Origin: Neolewinella aurantiaca
GTDB taxonomy: Bacteria > Bacteroidota > Bacteroidia > Chitinophagales > Saprospiraceae
Reading direction: 5' to 3'
NCBI RefSeq assembly: GCF_008014675.1
Contig: NZ_VOXD01000035.1
Coordinates: 1-63,339, forward strand
Length of the DNA stretch: 63,339 nucleotides
Shown here: positions 55,788-63,339 of the stretch, one piece after another
Layout of the letters: each line of letters starts with the position of its first letter
Numbering within the stretch: position 1 is the stretch's first letter
Made by a program: the position numbers and the translations under genes
Notes under the pieces: generated by a model
What the model was told of the DNA's origin: nothing
Databases searched by the model: none
The model's input: only the letters and a program-made list of their open reading frames with translations

Positions 55788-57203
55788 ATGAAGCCTACCG
55801 ACCTACTGATCCTGATAAGCTGCTGCGTCCTCTCCGCCTTACTGGCGCTGGCTGGTGCATATACATTCCTTGCACCTGCGGCCGCGCCCGAAAATACAGC
55901 TTCCGAATTGCTCGTTAACCCGAGAATAGAAGACTTGCGTTTGCGCACTTTTGCGAGTAGCGCACCCACCGATTTTATTACTGCTGCGAGCAAGGTTACC
56001 TCGGCGGTCGTGTTTATTCGCTGCTTTGGGCAGCGGGTGAGCGCATTCGAAACCAACGTGGAAGTTACCACCACGGGATCGGGTGTAATCATCGGCGGCG
56101 ATGGTTTGATTGCTACTAACAACCACGTCATTTCCGGCGCAAAACGCATTCGTGTGTTGCTGGAAGATAAGCGTGAATTCGATGCGGAAGTAATCGGAGT
56201 CGACGAAAGCACCGACCTCGCACTGCTGCGCGTGCGCCCCAACGGCACACTTCCCAGTCTGTCTTTCGGTAATTCCGACAGCCTGCAGGTAGGGGAGTGG
56301 GTGCTGGCCGTGGGCAATCCTTTCAGCCTCAACTCAACGGTGACGGCGGGTATCGTATCCGCCAAAGGCCGTAGTATCGACGTGCTGGAATCCAACGATC
56401 GGATCGAGAGCTTCATCCAGACCGATGCGGCCGTTAACCCGGGCAACTCCGGCGGAGCACTGGTGAATACCAACGGCGAACTGATTGGTATCAACACCGC
56501 AATCCTGACCAACAGCGGCCGGCACGAAGGCTTCGCCTTCGCCATTCCCGGTAATCTGGCCAGCCGGGTGCTGGGGGATTTGGAACGCTTCGGCGAAGTG
56601 AAACGCGCCCGGCTGGGGGTTTACATTCAGGCCGTCAACGATGCTCAGGCGAAGAGTCTTGGTCTGAAGTCAGCAACGGGCGTTCTGATTACCAACCTGA
56701 CGCCGAACGGCGCGGCCCTCAGGGCCGGCCTTGAGGTTGGCGACGTGATGACGGCGCTCAACGGCGTTGAAATCAGTTCTGCGCCAGAAATGCAGGAACA
56801 ACTCAGCCGTTACCGCCCCGGGCGTAAAATCAGGATCAGTTACATCCGCAACGGCAGAAAACGGTCTACTACCGCCAAGCTGCGCGACAAGGAGAACAAC
56901 GCCAAAGCTTTGGTAAGCCATCAGGAAGAAGACCTGTTGCACCAACTTGGCTTTGAGGTCAGGGCGCTTACCGCAGAAGAAGAAAAAGTAATTCCCGAAG
57001 GAGGCGTAAACGTGCTTTCCATTTTCCGGGACAGCCCCATCGAGGCCACCAACATGAACGTTGGCTTCATCATCACCGCCATCAACGATGAACCGGTAAG
57101 TTCGGTGGCCGATTTCATGCGGCTGATTGGCCGCGAAGGGGAGTTGCTTTTCAAAGGCAGGTACCTCGGCTACGAGGGGGATTACTTTTATCAGGTAGAG
57201 TAG
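55788..57203 (+). CDS. DegP/HtrA-like serine protease with two PDZ domains
   Basis: 471 residues. One N-terminal helix (LLILISCCVLSALLALAGAY) anchors or exports it, then a trypsin fold with the triad His in IATNNHVIS, Asp in DESTDLALLRV and Ser in NPGNSGGALV, and two PDZ domains from about residue 285. It degrades or refolds misfolded periplasmic proteins. ATG 55788 is preferred to TTG 55782. The coding sequence includes a full dispersed repeat copy (55871-55887) that adds APAAAPE-like residues just after the membrane helix, which is unusual for such a repeat. Confidence 0.94.
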   Translation: MKPTDLLILISCCVLSALLALAGAYTFLAPAAAPENTASELLVNPRIEDLRLRTFASSAPTDFITAASKVTSAVVFIRCFGQRVSAFETNVEVTTTGSGVIIGGDGLIATNNHVISGAKRIRVLLEDKREFDAEVIGVDESTDLALLRVRPNGTLPSLSFGNSDSLQVGEWVLAVGNPFSLNSTVTAGIVSAKGRSIDVLESNDRIESFIQTDAAVNPGNSGGALVNTNGELIGINTAILTNSGRHEGFAFAIPGNLASRVLGDLERFGEVKRARLGVYIQAVNDAQAKSLGLKSATGVLITNLTPNGAALRAGLEVGDVMTALNGVEISSAPEMQEQLSRYRPGRKIRISYIRNGRKRSTTAKLRDKENNAKALVSHQEEDLLHQLGFEVRALTAEEEKVIPEGGVNVLSIFRDSPIEATNMNVGFIITAINDEPVSSVADFMRLIGREGELLFKGRYLGYEGDYFYQVE

Positions 57204-57284
57204 GGGCGGGTCAGATCGCGAACCTGAACACTTTTACCGCCGGATTATTTACTTCTGTACTGTCCCGGGCTCGATCCAGATTGT

Positions 57285-57342
57285 CGCTCACCCCCCTCCC
57301 AGCTTCCCCACACCGCTACGCTGGGGAGGAGCAATCGCGACA
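57285..57342 (-). repeat. Palindromic 58-bp repeat, copy 1
   Basis: Its reverse complement matches 60009-60066 with only a few differences. The core CTTCCCCACACCGCTACG...TGGGGAGG is itself palindromic. Together the two copies flank the glycosylase, GNAT and first RHS scraps in inverted orientation. Confidence 0.75.
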
Positions 57343-57388
57343 ATAAGGTTTGTGCCCGTACTTCTTCGCCCTTTAGCCTTATTCATTC

Positions 57389-58177
57389 ATGCCCGAGTTA
57401 CCCGAAGTTCACAATTTTAAGCAGTATTTCGATGCCGCGGCCATTGGTCAGCAGATCGCGCGTATGGAAATCCACGATGACCGGATCATCCGGAACATGA
57501 GCGGGCCGGTATTCGCCGACGCGCTCAAGGGACGAAAAATCACGGGGTCGATCCGGAGGGGGAAATACCTCTTTGCTCAGCTCGACAATGGTCATGATGT
57601 GTTGTTGCACTTCGGGATGACGGGCGACCTCAACCTCTACCAGGAGCCCGAAGACCGGGGGCGGTTCGAAAAATTCGCTTTTCATTTCACCGACGGCAAC
57701 ATCCTGGGCTTTGAGGACTCGCGGCTCTTTGCCCGCATTCTTTACCTCGAAGACCGGGAAGCGTACATCGCAGAAAAGAAACTCGGCCCCGATGCGCTCG
57801 ACCTCGAACTGGAGTACTTCCTGGAAAAAATGCGGGGGCGCAAGACGACCCTGAAGGGCGCGCTGCTCAACCAATCCATCGTTGCGGGGTTGGGCAATCT
57901 CTACGTCGATGACCTCTGCTATAAACTGCGGCTTCACCCCGCTGCGCGGGTGGCCGACTTAACGGACGAACAGTTGACGCAGGTGTACGACAAGATTGTG
58001 GAGATGATGACCTTCGCCACCGAAAATGCACCTTATTACCGCGACTATCCCGATGAATGGTTCTGGCATACCTGGCGCAAAGAAGGCGAACAAGACCCGG
58101 AAGGGGAGGGCGAAGTGAAAATCATGAAAGTTGCCGGGCGGACCACCTATTACGTCGAGGGGCGCCAGCCTTTGTGA
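57389..58177 (+). CDS. Fpg/Nei-family DNA glycosylase lacking the zinc finger
   Basis: 262 residues beginning MPELPEV, with the N-terminal Pro that is the Schiff-base nucleophile in Fpg/Nei enzymes, then Glu3 and a Lys in GKYLFAQL. The helix-two-turn-helix NQSIVAGLGNLYVDDLCYKLRLHP is intact. The C-terminal zinc finger is changed: the segment ends VAGRTTYYVEGRQ with the finger Arg in GRTT kept but all four Cys absent, the zinc-less form known from NEIL1-like proteins. It excises oxidised bases such as 8-oxoguanine or formamidopyrimidine and cuts the abasic site. Substrate range is not evident. Confidence 0.9.
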   Translation: MPELPEVHNFKQYFDAAAIGQQIARMEIHDDRIIRNMSGPVFADALKGRKITGSIRRGKYLFAQLDNGHDVLLHFGMTGDLNLYQEPEDRGRFEKFAFHFTDGNILGFEDSRLFARILYLEDREAYIAEKKLGPDALDLELEYFLEKMRGRKTTLKGALLNQSIVAGLGNLYVDDLCYKLRLHPAARVADLTDEQLTQVYDKIVEMMTFATENAPYYRDYPDEWFWHTWRKEGEQDPEGEGEVKIMKVAGRTTYYVEGRQPL

Positions 58178-58203
58178 CCAGAGGTTAGTTGGGGGCATTC
58201 GCA

Positions 58204-58728
58204 TCACCCCGAGGTAATGCGGTAAGACACGCATTCTTCGAGGTCGGGGAAATCTTCAAGCTTAGGGTGTTTAAAGGAGCAAAACTCCGTCATCCCGATT
58301 TTGGTCATCACCGACCGCGAGGGCAGGTTGATCGCGGGGGTATTGGCGTATATTTCGTTGAGGCCCAGTTCGTGAAAACCGAAATCGAGGCAGGCGCGGG
58401 CGCCCTCGGGCGCGAGGCCTTGTCCCCAGGTATCGGGATGTAACCGCCAGCCTATTTCAACGCACGGGGCGAAGTCAACTTCGAGGTCGAGGTAGGAGAG
58501 GCCAATGAATCCGATCACTTTTTGGGTTTCACGCAGCTCGGCGGCGAAGAAACAGTGTCCGCGTTGCTGTTGCTGAATGTGTTGCCGGCCGATGAATGCC
58601 TTGGTTTGTTCCTTAGTGTAAGGGGCAGGAAAAAAACGCATCACCTCAGGATTACTGCAAACGGCGTGCATAGCGGCAAGGTCTGTTTTTTGCCAGGGGC
58701 GAAGGATTAGTCTTTTGGTGGTCAGCAT
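58204..58728 (-). CDS. GNAT N-acetyltransferase (RimJ/RimL-like)
   Basis: 174 residues. The GNAT fold is clear: TKRLILRPWQKTDLAAM, VIGFIGLSYLD, EIGWRLHPDTWGQGLAPEGARA with the acetyl-CoA loop, and NLPSRSVMTKIGM. It moves an acetyl group from acetyl-CoA to an amine, possibly a protein N-terminus or small molecule. It is convergent with the glycosylase gene, the 3' ends being 26 bases apart. Confidence 0.92.
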   Translation of the reverse strand: MLTTKRLILRPWQKTDLAAMHAVCSNPEVMRFFPAPYTKEQTKAFIGRQHIQQQQRGHCFFAAELRETQKVIGFIGLSYLDLEVDFAPCVEIGWRLHPDTWGQGLAPEGARACLDFGFHELGLNEIYANTPAINLPSRSVMTKIGMTEFCSFKHPKLEDFPDLEECVSYRITSG

Positions 58729-58813
58729 GGTGTCATTATGTTTTTTCGGGCACGGATGCAGGTGCAGGGGGGGAGTTCTTGGAGGAGCAAGGTCCGGGCC
58801 TCTTCACAAAAGT

Positions 58814-59070
58814 ATGACCCAATACAATCATCTCAACCTGCCCGGTGTTATTCAAACAGGCAACGACCAAAGAATGGTCCTTTCCTGCGATGCTAACGGA
58901 CAAAAACTGATGACGAAACGCGAGTAACCGATCAACCATCAATGGAGAACGAATACAAACTGAAAGATTACTACCCCTTCGGGCTACAACACCCTGGTTT
59001 GAACTGCCAGCCGGCCGCCGAACCTACCAATGCTTATCGGTTTAATGGCAAGGAAGAAACTCCACTTTAA
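58814..59070 (+). pseudogene. RHS protein fragments (core repeats)
   Basis: Frame one (58814-58927) reads YNHLNLPGVIQTGN and CDANGQKLMTK, a YD/RHS repeat. Frame two (58942-59070) reads DYYPFGLQHPGLNCQPAAEP then NAYRFNGKE, the RHS tip motif, before a stop. The two are in different frames, so the remnant is broken. The second part is nearly identical to 60338-60420. Confidence 0.75.
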
Positions 59071-59394
59071 AACTGTCCGGCTAAAGCCGACCACCTCAGA
59101 GGTGTAGGATTTGAAGGAGGCTCGATTACACCTACTACAGATAAACCCTTTAATAACATTAAAAACTTCGCGGGAAAGTTTACAAGCTATGAAGCCGGAT
59201 TTGGTCCGGTTAGCATATCTCGTGGAGGTGATTATGATTCTAGTTTAGGAGATAATCCTTACACGGAGTATGGACGATCGTATACTATTGGAGGAACTAG
59301 ATTTGGGCTAGGAGACCTGATGAAATCAGCCAAATTAAAACCAAAGTTGTCAGGTAGTCTTGTTGTGAAACAAGGAAAGACGTGGGTTTTTTAA
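59071..59394 (+). pseudogene. Orphan RHS C-terminal tip domain
   Basis: Directly after the stop of the RHS fragment, in the same frame, about 107 codons stay open (GVGFEGGSITPTT, NFAGKFTSYEAGFGPVSISRG, YTIGGTRFGLGDLM) and end at TAA 59392-59394. It lacks its own start and no catalytic motif is recognised. It looks like a displaced toxin or surface tip domain, cut from its carrier. Confidence 0.6.
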
Positions 59395-59404
59395 ATTTGG
59401 ACCA

Positions 59405-59794
59405 ATGAGAAAATATTTTGGATCTGCTTTATTACTTTTGATGTTGTGCATTTTTTTTGCCTGGTTCATCCCGCTTTGGTATGATGGGATAACGCGTACT
59501 AGACAATCTCAAATGTGTAGACTTAATAAAAGCGCGTCGCAATGGGAGTTTGATGGCAAAATTAAAAGTTATGCACCTAGTAAGTCTAATGGTGGATATA
59601 TTGACTTTGAACTTGCAAGTGGAGAAACCTTTTCCATGATGGAATGGGTATTTATCCCTCAACTTGACACTATTGTTCCGGGAGATAGAATCTTGAAGGT
59701 AAAAGGCAATCTCTTTATCGATGTGATGGCAAATAATAAAAATTTGCGTTTTTCACTCGATCACGGCTGTCCTGAATGGTCGTCTGTGCGCTAA
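59405..59794 (+). CDS. Small membrane-anchored protein, candidate immunity protein
   Basis: 129 residues, one N-terminal helix (LLLLMLCIFFAWFIPLW) followed by a small beta-rich domain (WEFDGKIKSYAP, GYIDFELASGETF, GDRILKVKGNL). It starts ten bases after the orphan RHS tip and its low GC matches it. Immunity proteins of RHS cassettes sit at exactly this position and are often membrane-bound. No family is recognised. Confidence 0.62.
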   Translation: MRKYFGSALLLLMLCIFFAWFIPLWYDGITRTRQSQMCRLNKSASQWEFDGKIKSYAPSKSNGGYIDFELASGETFSMMEWVFIPQLDTIVPGDRILKVKGNLFIDVMANNKNLRFSLDHGCPEWSSVR

Positions 59795-59888
59795 TCCCAT
59801 CGAACGCGCAGCTAGCCGCAGGTGCCTTAGCACTTGTCGGGTAGCGGCAATTGGGTGGGGGGCTTGGTCCTCAGGTCTCGTTGTTTAG

Positions 59889-59932
59889 GAACACAGAAGG
59901 GTGAGCAGTTAACTGCTTACCCTTCTGTGTTC
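59889..59932. terminator. Long perfect hairpin
   Basis: 22-bp arms (GAACACAGAAGGGTGAGCAG and its complement, one G-T pair) with almost no loop. No T tract follows, so it may act as a processing or structural site or an imperfect terminator. Confidence 0.6.
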
Positions 59933-60008
59933 GTCACTAATCCTGGCCGAAAGCGGAAAATGGATAAAACCAGCGAGCGTAACTATCTTCCCTGGGGCGC
60001 AAACCAGA

Positions 60009-60066
60009 TGTCGCGATTGCTCCTCCCCAACGTAACGATGTGGGGAGGCTGGGAGGGGGTTGAGCG
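60009..60066 (+). repeat. Palindromic 58-bp repeat, copy 2
   Basis: The inverted partner of 57285-57342. Its right edge coincides with the point where the RHS core frame of the next gene begins (about 60064), so insertion or recombination at this element could have truncated that gene. Confidence 0.75.
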
Positions 60067-60144
60067 TCAACCTGGTTTGCTCCCTACGACGTTGGCAGGA
60101 ATCCCGATCTTTTAAATTATGAAAGAAGCGTTAGCTTTGAAGGT

Positions 60145-61248
60145 ATGAGCTTGGATGTCTCAAGGTGGGGAGAAATGGGTGCAGATGATCAATCCCCCTC
60201 CATTTTACATGCCGAATACCATCACAAAGACCATCTGGGAAATGTTCGCGTAGCCTTCGCAGACCGTAACGGCGATGGACACATTGAAATATTAGACAGT
60301 GGCAATGGGGGGGATTCAGAAGTGAATCAGGTATTAGATTACTATCCTTTTGGACTACAACACCCTGGTTTGAACTGCCAGCCAGCCGCCGAACCTACTA
60401 ATGCTTATCGGTATAATGGGATCGAGCACGTAGAAGAGCTGGGGCTAGATATGGCATTCTATCGTAGCTACGATCCGGCAATCGGACGGTGGATGCAGAT
60501 TGATCCGAAACCGACGTATTCTCAGAGTGCCTATTCTGGAATGGGGAATAATCCTATCCTTTACAGCGATATGTTAGGGGATACTATCAATGACCCCAAT
60601 GGAATTGTTGCAGGTTATAGGACCCAGATTTCAAGTCAGATAACTGGGTTGAATACACTCTTAGCAAATAGTAATTTAGACTTCTCCTCATTAGGTACAA
60701 CAAGAGAAGCAGTTGCACAACTTAGAGGGGAGTTACAAGGTGTAATTGGGGAACTTGATGCAATGGAATCCTCTTCGCAAATTTACAATGTTGGATTTAA
60801 CAGCGAAATGAATGCCAATGAAGGAGGGGTTAGCTTTGACAACTCAGATAATTCTGTCAGGATTGAAGTGGGACGAGGATCTGATGTTGGAGTTATTTCG
60901 CAAGAGCTATTGCATGGTTATCAGTTTGAAACAGGGCAAGTTTCAATTTCTTACGACAATAGTAGCTATGGTACATTGTATGATATAACTGATGAGACTG
61001 CTACTTATAAACGAGAGCATCTTGTTGTTCAGGGAGTTGCTGGTTTACAGTCAAGGGAGTCTATAAATGATGCTTACACCCTTAGGCTTGGGGCAAGTGC
61101 TACTCCACCAGCTTATCAGACCCTCCCAAGGAGAAATATAAATATCAGCTCTCCCGAAGGGATGAAAATGATGGCGAGAGAGCATATGAGACAAAGAACA
61201 GGTCCTGTACGCCCATTGCCTACTGAAGTATTTAAAGGATGGCAGTGA
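60145..61248 (+). CDS. RHS-repeat tip protein with metalloprotease-like C-terminus (N-terminally truncated)
   Basis: 367 residues from ATG 60145, and the frame stays open back to about 60064. Residues 20-130 are RHS core: AEYHHKDHLGNVRVAFAD, VLDYYPFGLQHPG, YRYNGIEHVEELGLDMAFYR and GRWMQIDPKP, the conserved cleavage region. After residue ~150 comes a variable tip with VISQELLHGYQFETGQVS and YDITDETATYKREHL, resembling Bacteroidota tips that carry HELxHAYQFETG zinc motifs. Here the first His is Gln, so activity is doubtful. Full RHS proteins exceed 1000 residues, so it is an orphan tip. It overlaps the next gene by TGATG. Confidence 0.8.
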   Translation: MSLDVSRWGEMGADDQSPSILHAEYHHKDHLGNVRVAFADRNGDGHIEILDSGNGGDSEVNQVLDYYPFGLQHPGLNCQPAAEPTNAYRYNGIEHVEELGLDMAFYRSYDPAIGRWMQIDPKPTYSQSAYSGMGNNPILYSDMLGDTINDPNGIVAGYRTQISSQITGLNTLLANSNLDFSSLGTTREAVAQLRGELQGVIGELDAMESSSQIYNVGFNSEMNANEGGVSFDNSDNSVRIEVGRGSDVGVISQELLHGYQFETGQVSISYDNSSYGTLYDITDETATYKREHLVVQGVAGLQSRESINDAYTLRLGASATPPAYQTLPRRNINISSPEGMKMMAREHMRQRTGPVRPLPTEVFKGWQ

Positions 61249-61913
61249 TGAAACTAAAGCTATTGGTAATTACAGCTGGACTTCTGCTTTTTCAGTGCAC
61301 TGTCAATAAGGTGGTTAACGCTGATCAGCTTGCAGGTCCACCGGTAGAGATTATTGGGGTATACCGTTACGTCCCTGACTCTGTGTCTGTTCCAAATCGG
61401 GGCTACAGGGAGATTTTACAGTTGAATGTAGACTCTACATTTACCTATGAAGTACGACAGGGAGGTCTTGTAAACTATTCAACGATGGGCACGTGGGGCT
61501 TTGACGATAATCATGTTATATTACTTACTGACGCATCCTATCCACGAGCTACGGTTGAGGAGACTGAATGCAGTAACTCGTCCGAAGTGAGAGTTCGTAA
61601 TCAAGCTGGTGACCCAATCAATTTTGTTGTCTCTGGGAAGCTACAGAGTGGAGTAGATACAATTTTATTTTCTTCGACTGTCGGTTTTATGAAGCTTACA
61701 AATCTTGACTTGAAAGAGGTATCCGTTCTTAGCCCATCAGGTATTGCTTCTCCAGATTTTGATGTCAAAAAAGATGAGTGCTCACTAATAAAAATTAGCC
61801 TTCCCAATCGACGGACTTTTGATTACGAGAAATGGAGGTTGTTGAGTGGTAAAATTAAACCTTTGAGTAGTCGAGGAGAGACCCAGGGTTATTATTTACA
61901 TCTTTCTCAGTAG
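61248..61913 (+). CDS. Putative lipoprotein, candidate immunity protein
   Basis: 221 residues from ATG 61248, which overlaps the RHS stop (TGATG); an ATG nine bases earlier is possible. A lipobox-like LLLFQC indicates membrane anchoring, followed by a beta-rich domain (GVYRYVPDSVSVPNRGYREILQLNVDS, GTWGFDDNHVILLTDA). It has low GC like its partner. It is likely the cognate immunity or accessory protein of the tip gene. No family recognised. Confidence 0.68.
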   Translation: MKLKLLVITAGLLLFQCTVNKVVNADQLAGPPVEIIGVYRYVPDSVSVPNRGYREILQLNVDSTFTYEVRQGGLVNYSTMGTWGFDDNHVILLTDASYPRATVEETECSNSSEVRVRNQAGDPINFVVSGKLQSGVDTILFSSTVGFMKLTNLDLKEVSVLSPSGIASPDFDVKKDECSLIKISLPNRRTFDYEKWRLLSGKIKPLSSRGETQGYYLHLSQ

Positions 61914-61975
61914 TGAGCTATTTACAATGTGCTGGCGGTGTAGGATGTTGGTAGTTCTGAGCAACCCTTAGAAAT

Positions 61976-62320
61976 TTAAGCCAAGGCCTGTACCCTCCGC
62001 TTCGTAACGAGCGCATCGATAAAAGTCTTGACCATTTTTTGGTCCTGATCATCAAGTTCTTCAACGGCAGCAAAAAGGTCTAGCAACTCACGGTCAGTCA
62101 CCTTGGTTGCTGCAACTGCTTGGCTATCTCCGTTCATTAAATAATCGGCGGTAGTTCCTAGCGCGTCGGCGAGGCGGCGGACGACGTCGGCGGATGGCTT
62201 AGACTTTTGCTGCTCGTAGCGACCAATCTGGATATAGGTAAGGCTAACCTTAGCAGCTAAATCTGCTTGGGTTAGCTTTTGCTCTTTGCGTAGGGCTCTA
62301 ATCCGGTCTCCGATAGTCAT
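61976..62320 (-). CDS. XRE-family helix-turn-helix regulator
   Basis: 114 residues from MTIGDRIRALRKEQKLTQADLAAKVSLTYIQIGRYEQQKSKPSADVV, a phage-repressor-type helix-turn-helix, with a short C-terminal helix (ELLDLFAAVEELDDQDQKMVKTFIDAL). It probably controls nearby mobile-element genes and faces away from the primase gene across a 207-base gap, where its operator may lie. A longer start would add 46 non-conserved residues, so ATG 62320 is chosen. Confidence 0.87.
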   Translation of the reverse strand: MTIGDRIRALRKEQKLTQADLAAKVSLTYIQIGRYEQQKSKPSADVVRRLADALGTTADYLMNGDSQAVAATKVTDRELLDLFAAVEELDDQDQKMVKTFIDALVTKRRVQALA

Positions 62321-62527
62321 AATCATACTTTTGTGGCAGTTCATCAATCCTTTGAGCATGAAAATACGGCTATTGGTGGGCTGAATCAAACTTTTTAAAG
62401 TGTTCGAGATGCCTAGGTGTTGGATTGTTGCCAACACGGATGTTTTATTGCAATGCAATCATGTTTGATTTTTATTTTTTCTTCAATTGGCATCAAATGA
62501 AGAAAAAACTGACCCAACGCCGCACAC

Positions 62528-63259
62528 ATGACCATCCCCGCTATCAAAGCCGCCCTCTCCATCGCCCAGGTCCTCGCTCACTACGGTCTCGAGCCCGGCC
62601 CTACCGGCTCGATGACTTGTCCCTTCCACGATGACAAGTCGGCGAGCATGAAAGTCTACCACGACACCAACACGGCCTACTGCTTTGCGGGCAGCTGCGA
62701 GGTGAACAGCGTGGACGTGATTGATTTTATCATGCACATGGAGAAGTGTGATAAGCGGGCGGCGATCCTGAAGGCGAAAGAGCTGATCGGCATCCCCCTC
62801 TCGAACCTCCCGGTTCGGCCCCCGAAGGGGGAAACCGACCAAGCCAAAGCGTTGGATATCGGTACCATCTACCCCGCCAGCCTGGAGGCGATTAAAAAGC
62901 ATGCGGCGGCGAAAGCCTACTGCCTGGAGCGCGGGCTTAAGTACTGGGACTTCCTCGGTGTGGGCTACAAGTCTCGGAAGACGAAGGATAAGTGGGGCCG
63001 GGGCTGTATTCTGCTGCCGCTGCGGGATGAACGGGGTAAGATAGTGAGCCTTTACGGTCGGGCGATCAAGGGGCCGGGGCATTACTATACGGCGGGGCGC
63101 AAGGGGCTTTATCCGCACTACCCTGACCACACAACTAAGACGCTGATCCTGACGGGGAGCGTGCTCGATGCGGTGCGTATTCCGGAGTTACTGACCCCCT
63201 CATTCCGGAGTATTGACCCCCATGTGGATAACTCGCGCTTGTTAGGGTTACGAAGATAA
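62528..63259 (+). pseudogene. CHC2 zinc-finger primase of a mobile element, interrupted by an IS
   Basis: 244 codons. The zinc-finger domain is intact (CPFHDDKSASMKVYHDTN, then YCFAGSC), then a helical linker, then YCLERGLKYWDFLGVGYKSR and the start of a TOPRIM domain (LPLRDERGKI, TLILTGSVLDAVRI). After SVLDAV the frame enters foreign DNA resembling an IS21-family end and stops at 63259. The catalytic TOPRIM half is lost, so it is not active. Such primases belong to integrative elements, phages or plasmids. Confidence 0.85.
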
Positions 63260-63339
63260 GTTTTCAGATCGTTTCCTCAGACTTTTTCCTTTGAGTTCGA
63301 CCCGATGAGCCTTCGGGATGATCCTGTCCAGGATGGCAT
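63176..63339 (-). mobile_element. IS21-family insertion sequence (end of the element, partial)
   Basis: The end near 63176 carries two 22-base terminal repeats (ATTCCGGAGTTACTGACCCC and ATTCCGGAGTATTGACCCCC), as IS21 ends do. It cuts the primase gene. The element continues past the window edge. Confidence 0.75.
63248..63337 (-). CDS. istB: IstB-like ATP-binding transposition helper (C-terminus, partial)
   Basis: The minus-strand frame reads AILDRIIPKAHRVELKGKSL then RKR and stops at 63248-63250. This is the conserved last part of IstB, the AAA+ ATPase that assists the IstA transposase of IS21 elements. The rest of the protein and IstA lie beyond the window. Confidence 0.85.
   Translation of the reverse strand, partial: AILDRIIPKAHRVELKGKSLRKRSENLSS

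Noticed and set aside
59834..60115. 93-codon open frame between RHS scraps
   Set aside because: It runs through the perfect hairpin at 59889-59932 and the palindromic 58-base repeat, so it is chance coding over structured DNA.

Overview
The window is a bacterial chromosome segment that looks like a Bacteroidota genome of the Saprospiria/Lewinella type. The evidence is Bacteroidota -7 promoter elements (TAnnTTTG) before several genes, a type IX secretion sorting domain, a complete alternative complex III (act) plus cytochrome oxidase cluster, tandem DUF2911, and RHS tips. No rRNA or complete tRNA gene is visible; one 3' tRNA-Ala fragment marks an integration site. The lineage is inferred from gene content only.

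Layout. (1) 1-13170 is an AT-rich island. Its left edge is abrupt at about 178, and its right edge is a tyrosine recombinase gene next to the 3' half of a tRNA-Ala(GGC). It carries a beheaded nucleoside deoxyribosyltransferase-like gene, a QueC-like gene, a prokaryotic Argonaute with an intact guide 5'-phosphate pocket but no slicer aspartate, and, one base downstream, a RelA/SpoT-type nucleotide synthetase. I read the last two as a guide-directed abortive-infection operon; it is the most exciting item here. Next come secreted proteins, an orphan PD-(D/E)XK nuclease-toxin domain and a candidate partner or immunity gene, bracketed by two decayed recombinase tails. (2) 13281-31179 is core genome: L32 and its DUF177 partner, then one long respiratory cluster (actABCDEF, coxB-coxA-ctaB-coxC-coxC-coxD). 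CoxB carries an unusual C-terminal OmpA-like peptidoglycan-binding domain, and the act and cox promoters share a palindrome TTTAGA-N5-TCTAAA. (3) 31401-50541 holds housekeeping and hypothetical genes, including a TetR-controlled Tat-dehalogenase/SDR operon with two matching operators, folP, dapF, a SulP transporter, TerC and transaldolase.

(4) 50615-55367 is a gene-poor 4.75-kb array of 750-790-bp units. Each unit contains two inverted, diverged copies of a ~190-bp element, and the block is bounded by inverted repeats. (5) 55788-58728 encodes a DegP-like protease, a zinc-less Fpg/Nei glycosylase and a GNAT enzyme. (6) 58814-61913 is an RHS scrap yard of displaced tips with small candidate immunity genes. 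(7) 61976-63339 has an XRE regulator and a mobile-element primase cut by an IS21-family element whose IstB end runs off the window.

How it works together: quinol electrons pass through alternative complex III to the adjacent oxidase, apparently under a shared regulator. The flanks serve conflict: phage defence on the left, polymorphic toxins on both sides. A short motif (GCGCGGCCGCAGGTGCA and variants) is scattered through the core part as a REP-like repeat.
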